Source: a virus. From it: a stretch of DNA of 47,903 nucleotides. Below are positions 15,053-21,185 of this stretch, piece after piece. Position numbers and translations under genes: made by a program. Each line of letters begins with the position of its first letter. Position 1 is the stretch's first letter. Below the pieces are notes generated by a model. The model ran no database searches, was not told the DNA's origin, and saw only the letters and a list, made by a program, of their open reading frames with translations. The stretch spans positions 14,958-62,860 of IMG/VR virus record IMGVR_UViG_3300008108_000243; one strand, 5' to 3'.

Positions 15053-15442
15053 CTAGACGGCGACGCTTGTGGAGACAGCCACAGCCTCTCGTACATCAAT
15101 TCTGACATACGGAGTTGGGCGCACGCACGCTTCCTCAATGGTTGCGCTAATGCTTCCTGCCTCTCTCGCCTTGTCAAACTCCTTCGGCTCAACGACAGTC
15201 TTAGTGACTTCGCCGAACACTTTGGCATTGACAAGACCTTCCAGCGTTGCCACATCAAAGTTGCGACGGACAGCCTCAACAAGGCTCACGACCTTGCCGT
15301 CTGCTTCCACAGTCGTTTCGCCACACTCGGCTGACGCTTGGATAAGCAGTTCCTTCGCAACAGCGACGGCTTGCTCGGCGGTTTTCAGGACTGCGATAGC
15401 CTGAACATACTGCCGACCTGCGGTAGAAAGTTGCTTGGACAT
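15053..15442 (-). CDS. hypothetical helical protein
   Basis: 129 residues with a long Ala/Val/Glu-rich helical N-terminal half (YVQAIAVLKTAEQAVAVAKELLIQASAE) and a beta-type C-terminus (TPYVRIDVREAVAVSTSVAV). The start follows GAAGGGGGTGA, an extended Shine-Dalgarno used by several cassettes. Single-gene unit. Function unknown. Confidence 0.6.
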   Translation of the reverse strand: MSKQLSTAGRQYVQAIAVLKTAEQAVAVAKELLIQASAECGETTVEADGKVVSLVEAVRRNFDVATLEGLVNAKVFGEVTKTVVEPKEFDKAREAGSISATIEEACVRPTPYVRIDVREAVAVSTSVAV

Positions 15443-15482
15443 AATTTTTCACCCCCTTCGGTGTCTGTAGTAGGTACTCATC

Positions 15483-15512
15483 ACATTATCGGACACACAG
15501 GACAGATACCAA
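15483..15512 (-). promoter_or_regulatory. array promoter of the 15442 gene
   Basis: TTGGTATCTGTCCTG, -10 TAATGT; leader GTACCTACTAC. Confidence 0.75.
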
Positions 15513-15529
15513 CATCACTTGACACTGGG

Positions 15530-15543
15530 CGAACAGGCGTTCG
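15530..15543. promoter_or_regulatory. LexA/SOS-box-like palindrome
   Basis: CGAACAGGCGTTCG, 17 bases upstream of the promoter motif. Confidence 0.5.
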
Positions 15544-15545
15544 GT

Positions 15546-15586
15546 AGCCCCGCGCCCTCGACCTACTGGGTAATCCAGCCGGGGCT
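15546..15586. repeat. AGCCCCG/CGGGGCT hairpin
   Basis: 7-base arms; between the SOS-like box and the terminator. Confidence 0.65.
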
Positions 15587-15595
15587 TCGCAGCAA

Positions 15596-15631
15596 GAAAG
15601 GCTGGAGTAGGTTTCCCCACCCCAGCCTTTC
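15596..15631 (-). terminator. terminator hairpin of the 15650 gene
   Basis: GAAAGGCTGG and CCAGCCTTTC pair perfectly over 10 bases, 16-base loop. Confidence 0.65.
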
Positions 15632-15649
15632 GCGTTCCCGTTGGAAGGG

Positions 15650-16078
15650 TTACAGGAACTTGCTCACGCTCGCCATTGTGGAGGCATTGACGAACTCTTG
15701 GTCGGTGAGTTTCAGAACGCGAATGGCGTTGCTGATTTCCTCAATGTCGCGCTCATAAGTCCACTTTGCGTAGGCTTCTGGTTGCTTTGGCTCGTCTGGA
15801 AGTGAGCCTGATGGCAGTAGCAAGGTGACGCTGAACGCGGTCTTACCCTTGGTCTTGTTGTGGCGTTCGTGCCACTCGTTGCGAGAGGCTTCCTCCACAG
15901 TCCCTTTGCCAGCCTTGATGAGTTTCAGGACTGCGAGGTTGTAAGCCTCCACAGCCTTCTCGTACTTGGCTTGTTCCTGCTCTTGACTGGCGTAACGCTT
16001 GTCGCGTGTTGCCTTGGCTTCCTCAAGTGCCTTGACGAGAACACCCGTCTTGACCTTGACTTGTAATGACTTGCCCAT
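15650..16078 (-). CDS. hypothetical coiled-coil protein
   Basis: 142 residues. The N-terminal ~60 are a charged coiled coil (ALEEAKATRDKRYASQEQEQAKYEKAVEAYNLAVLKLIKAG), followed by a short beta region and a helical tail with DIEEISNAIRVLKLTDQEFVNA. AAGGAG precedes the ATG. Transcribed alone. Likely a self-associating small protein; role unknown. Confidence 0.65.
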   Translation of the reverse strand: MGKSLQVKVKTGVLVKALEEAKATRDKRYASQEQEQAKYEKAVEAYNLAVLKLIKAGKGTVEEASRNEWHERHNKTKGKTAFSVTLLLPSGSLPDEPKQPEAYAKWTYERDIEEISNAIRVLKLTDQEFVNASTMASVSKFL

Positions 16079-16117
16079 AGGTCATCTCCTTTGTGTAGTA
16101 GTTGGTAGGCACAGACG

Positions 16118-16147
16118 AGACTACGGTACGCACAGGACAGATACCAA
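16118..16147 (-). promoter_or_regulatory. array promoter of the 16078 gene
   Basis: TTGGTATCTGTCCTG, -10 TAGTCT; leader has AACTACTACAC. Confidence 0.75.
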
Positions 16148-16151
16148 AGGG

Positions 16152-16168
16152 CTTTCCGCCACCGTCAA
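16152..16168 (-). repeat. GACGGTGGYGGAAAG motif upstream of promoter
   Basis: TTGACGGTGGCGGAAAGC on the minus strand, 4 bases from the promoter motif. Confidence 0.6.
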
Positions 16169-16213
16169 TGATAAAGGCGACCTTTGAGCGACCCTGCCAG
16201 CGACAGCAAGCAC

Positions 16214-16227
16214 CGAACACTTGTTCG
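16214..16227. promoter_or_regulatory. LexA/SOS-box-like palindrome 1 of 3
   Basis: CGAACACTTGTTCG; first of a cluster of three. Confidence 0.55.
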
Positions 16228-16240
16228 CCCTGCCGACAAG

Positions 16241-16254
16241 CGAACACTTGTTCG
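16241..16254. promoter_or_regulatory. LexA/SOS-box-like palindrome 2 of 3
   Basis: CGAACACTTGTTCG, 27 bases from the first. Confidence 0.55.
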
Positions 16255-16255
16255 C

Positions 16256-16269
16256 CGAACATACGTTCG
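16256..16269. promoter_or_regulatory. LexA/SOS-box-like palindrome 3 of 3
   Basis: CGAACATACGTTCG, 15 bases from the second; abuts the hairpin. Confidence 0.55.
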
Positions 16270-16272
16270 CCC

Positions 16273-16310
16273 AGCCCCGCTTCCCCAGTTCGCCCGAGTG
16301 GGGCGGGGCT
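16273..16310. repeat. AGCCCCG/CGGGGCT hairpin
   Basis: Arms are extended by GC pairing (AGCCCCGC/GCGGGGCT). Confidence 0.65.
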
Positions 16311-16359
16311 CTAACTGAAGAATGACCCGGTGGGGGACCGGGCCATCCTTCGCCTACGC

Positions 16360-16833
16360 CTACTGGGCGATTTGTTCGGGCAACGTTCCGTCAGTGAACC
16401 ACTGGTCCATCTGTTCGTCGGTCATGCCGATTACTGTCGGAGCGAAATCCATGTTCGCAATCTGTTCCGAGAGAATGTTCCTCATCTCTTCGTTCGTGTT
16501 CATTGCCTTGACGAGGTCAGCAAACTCTTCCGAGATGAATCGGTCGGGAGCGTTGTAATCTTCGCCATCACTCTCGCCGTCTTCGTTCAACGTGCCAACG
16601 AGTACAAGCGGTCCAACTAGTGGACGATTGAATGCGTACGAGGCGTAGACGTTCGGCTCGAGCCCGATGAGTAGACCTTCGTCGTGAACGTAACCGATTA
16701 CGTCTTCCCATTGACGCGTTGACACGCTGTCGATGTAACCGCCGATTACTTCGACGATTCGCTTATATGAATCATCGCCAAGTTCGAACGTGAATGCATT
16801 CCCATCAGGGAGCACCGCCACTGCTATTGACAT
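16360..16833 (-). CDS. DUF3846-type protein
   Basis: 157 residues. The first 80 residues (MSIAVAVLPDGNAFTFELG, IVEVIGGYIDSVSTRQWEDVIGYVHDEGLLIGLEPNVYASYAFNRPLVGPLVLVG) match the DUF3846 layout: value.........GGYI......... DEEG...GL..N..A.......L.G..V. The family is common in phages and plasmids and has no known function. The C-terminal half is acidic and helical. GGAAGGA precedes the start. Confidence 0.7.
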   Translation of the reverse strand: MSIAVAVLPDGNAFTFELGDDSYKRIVEVIGGYIDSVSTRQWEDVIGYVHDEGLLIGLEPNVYASYAFNRPLVGPLVLVGTLNEDGESDGEDYNAPDRFISEEFADLVKAMNTNEEMRNILSEQIANMDFAPTVIGMTDEQMDQWFTDGTLPEQIAQ

Positions 16834-16863
16834 TTCATTTCCTTCCGTGTAGTAGTTGATTTA

Positions 16864-16893
16864 AATCTATCGCCTGCGCAGGACAGATACAAA
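16864..16893 (-). promoter_or_regulatory. array promoter of the DUF3846 gene
   Basis: TTTGTATCTGTCCTG, -10 TAGATT; leader CAACTACTACAC. Confidence 0.75.
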
Positions 16894-16917
16894 GGCAGCT
16901 CTCTGCAGCCCCGGCTC

Positions 16918-17109
16918 TCACTCCGACAACTCTCCGCCGATACTGGCCTGACAGTTTCCGCAAGTGATGAGCCCGTAGTCGGTTGATACCACGTGACAGC
17001 CATTCCAGCCAGCGTATGAAAAGTCAGCGCGAGCGCAAGTGTCCGAGCAATACCAGCGAGCGTCAATGACATTCCCGTCGGCGTCGTCAATGGTGACTAG
17101 GTGAGCCAT
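16918..17109 (-). CDS. small cysteine-cluster protein
   Basis: 63 residues with CSDTC near 21-25 and CGNC near 50-53, a pair of CxxC-like knuckles that likely bind one zinc; a conserved WYCSDTCARADFSYAGW segment looks structural. The ATG shares a base with the previous stop (TAATG). Third gene of a leaderless operon. Function unknown. Confidence 0.6.
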   Translation of the reverse strand: MAHLVTIDDADGNVIDARWYCSDTCARADFSYAGWNGCHVVSTDYGLITCGNCQASIGGELSE

Positions 17110-17405
17110 TAGCGTCCACCTAGTTCCTGATATTTAGCCTCTGCCTCATCATAGGTTCGGCAGTAGTGACCGTGATACGCCTCAAATCCATTCGGGCGAG
17201 CCACGACAGTCCAAATGACGTACGGGTGTGGCGTGTTGTCGTACTGTCTCGCACACAATGCAAGCCAACTTGCGTAAGTGTCGTTCGGTACTCTCTCGCC
17301 TGTCTTGTTGCAAGCCAGCACTGTCGCGCCGTTCGGCAAGATAGTGTCCACCGTGAGAATACGGTAGGTGGCGTCAATAGGTGCAATGGTCACGAAATCC
17401 CCCAT
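17109..17405 (-). CDS. hypothetical protein
   Basis: 98 residues, beta-rich N-terminus (FVTIAPIDATYRILTVDTILPNGATVLACNKTGERVP) and a C-terminal YHGHYCRTYDEAEAKYQEL segment like those used to pad small phage proteins. It begins 16 bases inside the end of the leaderless zinc-knuckle gene. Function unknown. Confidence 0.6.
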   Translation of the reverse strand: MGDFVTIAPIDATYRILTVDTILPNGATVLACNKTGERVPNDTYASWLALCARQYDNTPHPYVIWTVVARPNGFEAYHGHYCRTYDEAEAKYQELGGR

Positions 17406-17530
17406 TCGTTGTTGTCGTTGCTGTCCTCGCAGTCGTGACCATAGTGCCAGTCACGAGCGTCGTTGTTATCAGTGAGGTCAAAAATCCGACCGCACTCACC
17501 GCACTTGCCTTGTAGTCCAAGTTGTTTCAT
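17390..17530 (-). CDS. 46-residue zinc-knuckle protein, leaderless
   Basis: Short frame: MKQLGLQGKCGECGRIFDL then, after an Asn/Asp-rich loop, DWHYGHDCEDSN. C-x2-C and H-x3-H-x-C give a likely zinc site. TACGCT of the array promoter ends 7 bases before the ATG and no ribosome site is present, so the message is predicted leaderless. It opens a three-gene operon. Confidence 0.65.
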   Translation of the reverse strand: MKQLGLQGKCGECGRIFDLTDNNDARDWHYGHDCEDSNDNNEWGIS

Positions 17531-17537
17531 ACCACTA

Positions 17538-17567
17538 AGCGTATCCATCACACAGGTCAGATACAAA
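17538..17567 (-). promoter_or_regulatory. array promoter, leaderless class
   Basis: TTTGTATCTGACCTG, -10 TACGCT, ATG 7 bases on. Confidence 0.75.
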
Positions 17568-17579
17568 ATCCATTCCGAT

Positions 17580-17610
17580 AGCCCCGTGAGGCAAGTCGCG
17601 TCGCGGGGCT
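17580..17610. repeat. AGCCCCG/CGGGGCT hairpin
   Basis: 7-base arms, 17-base loop. Confidence 0.65.
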
Positions 17611-17650
17611 TATGGTTTGGGGAAAGTGTCTGGCTCTCCCCGGTTGAGTT

Positions 17651-17944
17651 CTAGAAGTGAACGACTGTGGCCTTTGACCACTTGACGAACAAGTGCCTGC
17701 CGGGGACACCGTCAATGGTGAGCCACAGATACTTGCCGCCCTGAAAGACGTTGTCCGACTTGCGGACTTTCTCAATTTTCCTGATAGTTCCCGCTGCGTA
17801 CCCGTAGGCGCTGCGCTCTGCGGCCGTCGTCTTGAGGCCGAACAGGTGAGCCTCGTGACGCTGCTTATACGTGTCGTATGAGTAGCCGACAAGAATAATC
17901 TCGCCTGCTTGCAAGTCTTCAATTTTTTCTCGTGTCTTTTCCAT
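17651..17944 (-). CDS. small beta-barrel-like hypothetical, leaderless
   Basis: 97 residues: DLQAGEIILVGYSYDTYKQRHEAHLFG, GTIRKIEKV, YLWLTIDGVPGRHLFVKWSKATVVHF. The alternating pattern suggests a small SH3/OB-like barrel. The ATG at 17944 lies 7 bases after TACGCT with no ribosome site; the longer frame upstream contains the promoter and is rejected. Single-gene cassette. Confidence 0.65.
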   Translation of the reverse strand: MEKTREKIEDLQAGEIILVGYSYDTYKQRHEAHLFGLKTTAAERSAYGYAAGTIRKIEKVRKSDNVFQGGKYLWLTIDGVPGRHLFVKWSKATVVHF

Positions 17945-17951
17945 ACCACTA

Positions 17952-17981
17952 AGCGTATAGGCCGCACAGGACAGGTACAAA
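17952..17981 (-). promoter_or_regulatory. array promoter, leaderless class
   Basis: TTTGTACCTGTCCTG, -10 TACGCT, ATG 7 bases on. Confidence 0.75.
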
Positions 17982-17992
17982 GGCCAACGTTG

Positions 17993-18023
17993 AGCCCCGT
18001 CACCCAAGTCGCGGGGCGGGGCT
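17993..18023. repeat. AGCCCCG/CGGGGCT hairpin
   Basis: Followed on the minus-upstream side by GCAGAAAAAG, giving a T-run for the terminator of the next gene. Confidence 0.65.
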
Positions 18024-18070
18024 CGCAGAAAAAGAGCAGGTGCTTTCGCACCCACTCCCTTGCTGGTTGG

Positions 18071-18259
18071 TTAGGCGTTGATGGCTTTGCGGAGTTTCTT
18101 GGTCAAGTCCTTGACCGAGTTCTCCAAGTCCATCTCTACCGTGATGAGGTAAAGGTTCCCCGTGGTGTCCTTGTTCAGACGCTCACGCACGAGGTCTCGT
18201 GCCGTGATGAGTGAAAGGATTTCATTGACTGTTTCTGTGATTGTAAGTGTGTCTTCCAT
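18071..18259 (-). CDS. small helical protein, leaderless
   Basis: 62 residues, nearly all helix (ETVNEILSLITARDLVRERLNKD, MDLENSVKDLTKKLRKAINA), probably a helical hairpin or dimer. The ATG is 7 bases after TACGAT with no ribosome site. Single-gene cassette; function unknown. Confidence 0.65.
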   Translation of the reverse strand: MEDTLTITETVNEILSLITARDLVRERLNKDTTGNLYLITVEMDLENSVKDLTKKLRKAINA

Positions 18260-18266
18260 ACCAACA

Positions 18267-18296
18267 ATCGTACAGAACGCACAGGTCAGATACCAA
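18267..18296 (-). promoter_or_regulatory. array promoter, leaderless class
   Basis: TTGGTATCTGACCTG, -10 TACGAT, ATG 7 bases on. Confidence 0.75.
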
Positions 18297-18308
18297 AGTC
18301 ATTCCGCT

Positions 18309-18340
18309 AGCCCCGCTATGTCGAGTTGTGTGCCGGGGCT
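18309..18340. repeat. AGCCCCG/CGGGGCT hairpin
   Basis: 7-base arms, 18-base loop. Confidence 0.65.
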
Positions 18341-18352
18341 CCTGGAAATAAA

Positions 18353-18376
18353 TACCTGGCCCTCGCGAGCCAGGTA
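18353..18376 (-). terminator. terminator hairpin of the 18387 gene
   Basis: TACCTGG/CCAGGTA with inner CTCGCGAG, then a T-containing run on the minus strand. Confidence 0.6.
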
Positions 18377-18386
18377 CTCATTCGGA

Positions 18387-18557
18387 TTAGAACTCTATGC
18401 CCTCGTAATCCGTTTCCTCGGTGGCCGCGTCATCCTCGGCTGCCTCACCCTCTGCTGCTGCTTCAAGCCACAAGTCCTCGTAGACCTGATTGGTTTCCCA
18501 AGTTTCAAGGTCGTTCTCGTACTGGCCGTATTCATCGTTGTCGTAGTAGTCATCCAT
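18387..18557 (-). CDS. very acidic 56-residue protein, leaderless
   Basis: Starts MDDYYDNDEYGQYENDLETW and continues with many Glu, Asp and Ala; about 22 of 56 residues are acidic and almost none basic. Such proteins can mimic DNA and bind host nucleic-acid-binding enzymes; that is inference only. The ATG is 7 bases after TAATGT of a full array promoter, and a terminator follows, so the short frame sits in a complete cassette. Confidence 0.65.
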   Translation of the reverse strand: MDDYYDNDEYGQYENDLETWETNQVYEDLWLEAAAEGEAAEDDAATEETDYEGIEF

Positions 18558-18564
18558 AACTAAG

Positions 18565-18594
18565 ACATTACGGGCCGCGCAGGGCAGATACTAA
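18565..18594 (-). promoter_or_regulatory. array promoter, leaderless class
   Basis: GTATCTGCCCTGCG core, -10 TAATGT, ATG 7 bases on. Confidence 0.7.
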
Positions 18595-18616
18595 ACGTGG
18601 AGATGGGTGTGCACGC

Positions 18617-18657
18617 AGCCCCGGTTCCGCGGTTGACCGGGTCGCAATGACGGGGCT
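18617..18657. repeat. AGCCCCG/CGGGGCT hairpin
   Basis: 7-base arms, 27-base loop. Confidence 0.6.
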
Positions 18658-18714
18658 CACGAGATGAAGAATAATTTGGAACGCGCTGCCGATTTCTATT
18701 TGAGCAGATACGCG

Positions 18715-18747
18715 AAAAAGCCCACCACACACTCGGTGCGGTGGGCT
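18715..18747 (-). terminator. intrinsic terminator of the 18764 gene
   Basis: AGCCCACC/GGTGGGCT stem followed by a T-run on the minus strand. Confidence 0.7.
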
Positions 18748-18763
18748 CTCGCTGTGGACTCTG

Positions 18764-19033
18764 TTATGGCCACACGACCGTGAAGCCATCTGCTACCTCG
18801 GTAATGTCGTACCCCGGCGACTGCCAGCCGAAGTCGTACCCAAGGTAGCTGTAGTACTCGGCCTGCAAGCGAGCGTGTAGGCAAGCAATTTCTGCTTCCT
18901 GACGCGTTGCGTATGTGTACCACGCAACCTTACAGCCTGACTCTGTCTTGATGGGCTTTGGACACGGTGGCAACTCTGCCTTGACACGCTCGTACTCTGT
19001 GCGAACGGCCTTGTCCTGTGCATCTATAGTCAT
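18764..19033 (-). CDS. hypothetical protein
   Basis: 89 residues. CKVAWYTYATRQEAEIACLHARLQAEYYSYLGYDFGWQSPG is a pattern met in small phage proteins in which a helix with EAE..A... follows a YTYAT strand. The start at 19033 is preceded by GAGGGGGTGA. The 19229 gene product has a similar length and a matching EFAS..AA...A helix, so they may be distant relatives. Function unknown. Confidence 0.6.
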   Translation of the reverse strand: MTIDAQDKAVRTEYERVKAELPPCPKPIKTESGCKVAWYTYATRQEAEIACLHARLQAEYYSYLGYDFGWQSPGYDITEVADGFTVVWP

Positions 19034-19065
19034 ATAATTCACCCCCTCTCCCTTCCTCACTTGTA

Positions 19066-19095
19066 ACACTACAGAACCCGCAAGTCAGATACAAA
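19066..19095 (-). promoter_or_regulatory. array promoter of the 19033 gene
   Basis: TTTGTATCTGACTTG, -10 TAGTGT. Confidence 0.7.
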
Positions 19096-19228
19096 ATCAG
19101 TTTCTATAGCCCCGTTGCTGCAAATCAATTTCGCTGCCGATTGTTTTTTGTTTGTAGTAGTACTTCAGTTTGCTGGCCGTGGATTCTGTTGCCAAGCCCC
19201 ACGCGGCTCCGTTTGTTAGACAGTATGG

Positions 19229-19429
19229 CTATGAGTCCGAACACATCCCGTCCCCATCAATCGCCCAAGCGTCGATGAGTCGAGCACCGTTCTCACGGGC
19301 GACTTCGCGTCCGAATGCCTTCGCTGCCTTTGTGGCAGCAGCATCGCTTGCGAACTCGTCACCGTAGGACTCTGTCCACTCAGCGCCTTTCGGGCCGTTG
19401 AGCAGAGCACAAACCGTGTATTCCTTCAC
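19229..19429 (-). CDS. hypothetical protein
   Basis: 66 residues: MKEYTVCALLNGPKGAEWTESYGDEFASDAAATKAAKAFGREVA, then DAWAIDGDG. Starts with GTG, after GGAAGGGGGTGAATAA. Its leader and its 3' region both match those of the next cassette, which points to a local duplication. Function unknown. Confidence 0.6.
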   Translation of the reverse strand: MKEYTVCALLNGPKGAEWTESYGDEFASDAAATKAAKAFGREVARENGARLIDAWAIDGDGMCSDS

Positions 19430-19482
19430 TTATTCACCCCCTTCCAAGAAGTGTGGTTCGAGCGGTTCTCGAACGCATTTAC

Positions 19483-19512
19483 ATCTTACGAAACGCACAG
19501 GCCAGATACAAA
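19483..19512 (-). promoter_or_regulatory. array promoter of the 19429 gene
   Basis: TTTGTATCTGGCCTG, -10 TAAGAT; leader has a GTTCGAG/CTCGAAC hairpin. Confidence 0.7.
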
Positions 19513-19552
19513 GTGGTGGTTTCTGTTGCCAAGTACCACCCAACTCCGTTTG

Positions 19553-19777
19553 TTAGACGGTTTGGTTCTCCCACAGACCTCGCGTCTTGTGTCCCACCAA
19601 TGGATACTCATGATTGAGGTATCCGATTGGGTAGTCCGCAGCGTAGCGATTGGTAGCAATGAAGGTTGCCATATCAATGCCGCAACGCTTGAGGTCACGC
19701 ATGACAGAAGTCAGCAGGTGTGGCTTTATCACACGCTGACGAATCATCTGTCCATCGTGGAACTGAATAATCATCAT
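19553..19777 (-). CDS. hypothetical protein
   Basis: 74 residues starting MMIIQFHDGQMIRQRVIKPHLLTSVMRDLKRCG, with a mixed alpha/beta pattern. The start is set at the ATG after GAAGGGGGTGAAAAAT. The flanking sequences duplicate those of the 19429 cassette but the proteins are not clearly alike. Function unknown. Confidence 0.6.
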   Translation of the reverse strand: MMIIQFHDGQMIRQRVIKPHLLTSVMRDLKRCGIDMATFIATNRYAADYPIGYLNHEYPLVGHKTRGLWENQTV

Positions 19778-19832
19778 ATTTTTCACCCCCTTCCCAAGAA
19801 GTGTGTTTCAGGAACGGTTCCCGAACGCAGTA

Positions 19833-19862
19833 TCACCTTATGAAACACGCAGGCCAGATACC
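19833..19862 (-). promoter_or_regulatory. array promoter of the 19777 gene
   Basis: TTGGTATCTGGCCTG, -10 TAAGGT; leader hairpin TTCGGGAA/TTCCTGAA. Confidence 0.7.
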
Positions 19863-19896
19863 AATACCAAAAGAGCTGCGGCCGCATCAACAGCGA

Positions 19897-19927
19897 AGCC
19901 CCGATACTCCGCTCATGACGCGGGGCT
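19897..19927. repeat. AGCCCCG/CGGGGCT hairpin
   Basis: 7-base arms, 17-base loop. Confidence 0.65.
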
Positions 19928-19932
19928 CCTGG

Positions 19933-19976
19933 AAAAAATTAGGGGGTGTAACAAGGTTTCCCCTGCTACACCCCCT
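19933..19976 (-). terminator. intrinsic terminator of the 19983 gene
   Basis: AGGGGGTGTA/TACACCCCCT, perfect 10-base stem, followed by TTTTTT on the minus strand. Confidence 0.8.
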
Positions 19977-19982
19977 CGGGGG

Positions 19983-20282
19983 TTACTTGGCGAGAGCCCG
20001 CTCCATTACTGAAGTCATTGGCACTGGTTCGCCGTAGGTCTGTTCGTAAATTGCCATCAGAGCCTTCATTGCGCCCTTCTTGCTTCGGACAGTCACTCCG
20101 TACTGCTCTGCTACTCGCGAGAGTGGGTAGCGCAACGTACGGCAGTTGTGGACAATTTCCATTGAGTATGACGAGATGAGCAAGTGAAGCCTGTATCGCT
20201 CAATTGCTTCGCCCTCAAGGCAAATCATTCCTGTCTCTGTTACTTCGGTTCCGTTGATTACTTCTTGCATTTTTGGGTTCAT
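19983..20282 (-). CDS. hypothetical protein
   Basis: 99 residues. The middle (YRLHLLISSYSMEIVHNCRTLRYPLSRVAEQYGVTVRSKKGAMKALMAIYEQTYG) looks helical and could include a helix-turn-helix (LSRVAEQYGVTVRSKKGAMKAL). The ATG at 20282 follows GAAGGAGGGG. Single-gene cassette with a strong terminator. DNA binding is possible but not shown. Confidence 0.6.
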   Translation of the reverse strand: MNPKMQEVINGTEVTETGMICLEGEAIERYRLHLLISSYSMEIVHNCRTLRYPLSRVAEQYGVTVRSKKGAMKALMAIYEQTYGEPVPMTSVMERALAK

Positions 20283-20305
20283 TGGTGTCCCCTCCTTCAC
20301 TTACT

Positions 20306-20335
20306 ACGTTACGGCACGCACAGGACAGATACAAA
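20306..20335 (-). promoter_or_regulatory. array promoter of the 20282 gene
   Basis: TTTGTATCTGTCCTG, -10 TAACGT. Confidence 0.75.
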
Positions 20336-20341
20336 GGTGAC

Positions 20342-20355
20342 CGAACGTGTGTTCG
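20342..20355. promoter_or_regulatory. LexA/SOS-box-like palindrome
   Basis: CGAACGTGTGTTCG, 6 bases upstream of the promoter motif, the closest of the set. Confidence 0.55.
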
Positions 20356-20358
20356 CAT

Positions 20359-20389
20359 AGCCCCGGGTCTCAAGAGGTACAGCGGGGCT
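20359..20389. repeat. AGCCCCG/CGGGGCT hairpin
   Basis: 7-base arms, 17-base loop. Confidence 0.65.
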
Positions 20390-20401
20390 TGGCCGCGAAA
20401 G

Positions 20402-20472
20402 AGCCCGTACCCTATCTCAACGTCGGCAGTGAAGGAAGGGAAGGGGTTGCCAACGGAGACTGGATACGGGCT
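20402..20472 (-). terminator. long-loop inverted repeat after the 20484 gene
   Basis: AGCCCGTACC pairs with GGATACGGGCT across about 50 bases. Confidence 0.45.
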
Positions 20473-20483
20473 ATCGCCGTGGA

Positions 20484-20750
20484 CTACTCGTAATCTGAAT
20501 AATCCTCGTTCTCGTCTAGGAATGACGACAGATGAAGGCCGTCAATAATCCCAGAGACTGTCTTAGTAATTCCGTTCGGCATAACAATTTCAGTGTGCCA
20601 GTCTCCCTGATTAGCAAGCGAGATGGCCTGACGTGCTATCGGCAGGAATACTGGGTGAACTGCTGGATAGTGATTAGTTGCCAAGTGCCAACGGAGTGCT
20701 ACGTCCGTATCGGCATTGGCCACCATTTCTTCTGCGCTCATTCTGCCCAT
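20484..20750 (-). CDS. hypothetical protein
   Basis: 88 residues: MGRMSAEEMVANADTDVALRWHLATNHYPAVHPVFLPIARQAISLANQ, then a strand pair (WHTEIVMPNGITKTVSGIIDGLHL) and an acidic tail. The pattern 'LRWHL..NHYP.V' is typical of short actinophage proteins of unknown role. The ATG overlaps the previous stop (TAATG). Confidence 0.65.
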   Translation of the reverse strand: MGRMSAEEMVANADTDVALRWHLATNHYPAVHPVFLPIARQAISLANQGDWHTEIVMPNGITKTVSGIIDGLHLSSFLDENEDYSDYE

Positions 20751-21016
20751 TAGATTGCTCCCTCGTTCGCCATCATTTCTGCGAAGTGTCCAACAAACGT
20801 TGGCGCACTTACTGCGTTGTAATGGTCTGCGATAGCGCAAGCCTGACTGAATGAGAGACAGGGCAGGTCAAACGTCAAACTGTCTGAACTGTCTCCAGTT
20901 GGTGAACTGAAGTACAGACGTACTGACCATTCCGTGTTCACTCCGTAGAGCGACATTGATAATTTCTGAACTTGTGCGACTAGCACAGTTCCCTTTATTG
21001 CGACTTGGGTAGTCAT
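20750..21016 (-). CDS. hypothetical protein behind a long structured leader
   Basis: 88 residues, beta-rich (VAIKGTVLVAQVQKLSMSLYGVNTEWSVRLYFSSPTG) then a helix (SFSQACAIADHYNAV). First gene of a two-gene unit. The leader between the promoter and the ATG is about 120 bases, far longer than the 20-40 bases of the other cassettes, and is full of GGGAGA/TCTCCC repeats. Function unknown. Confidence 0.6.
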   Translation of the reverse strand: MTTQVAIKGTVLVAQVQKLSMSLYGVNTEWSVRLYFSSPTGDSSDSLTFDLPCLSFSQACAIADHYNAVSAPTFVGHFAEMMANEGAI

Positions 21017-21136
21017 TTCATTCCCTTCGTGTAGTTGAGTAGTTGTTCTTGGAGTTCAGATGGGAGAGCCTGTCGGGAGACTTTGGTAATCTCCCAATTA
21101 GCGTTATGGGACACTCTTCAGTCTCCCACCTGAACG
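21017..21136 (-). promoter_or_regulatory. structured 5' leader with alternative hairpins
   Basis: In the transcript, GGGAGACT comes first, then GGGAGATT, then AGTCTCCC and GCTCTCCCAT. The first two can pair with either of the last two, giving mutually exclusive folds before the ribosome site (GAAGGGA). This is the layout of an attenuator or riboregulator; no known riboswitch class is recognised. Confidence 0.5.
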
Positions 21137-21142
21137 ATTATT

Positions 21143-21172
21143 ACTTTACAGTTTGCACAGGACAGATACTAA
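21143..21172 (-). promoter_or_regulatory. array promoter of the 21016 operon
   Basis: GTATCTGTCCTGTG core, -10 TAAAGT. Confidence 0.75.
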
Positions 21173-21185
21173 GTAACCGCCAGTG

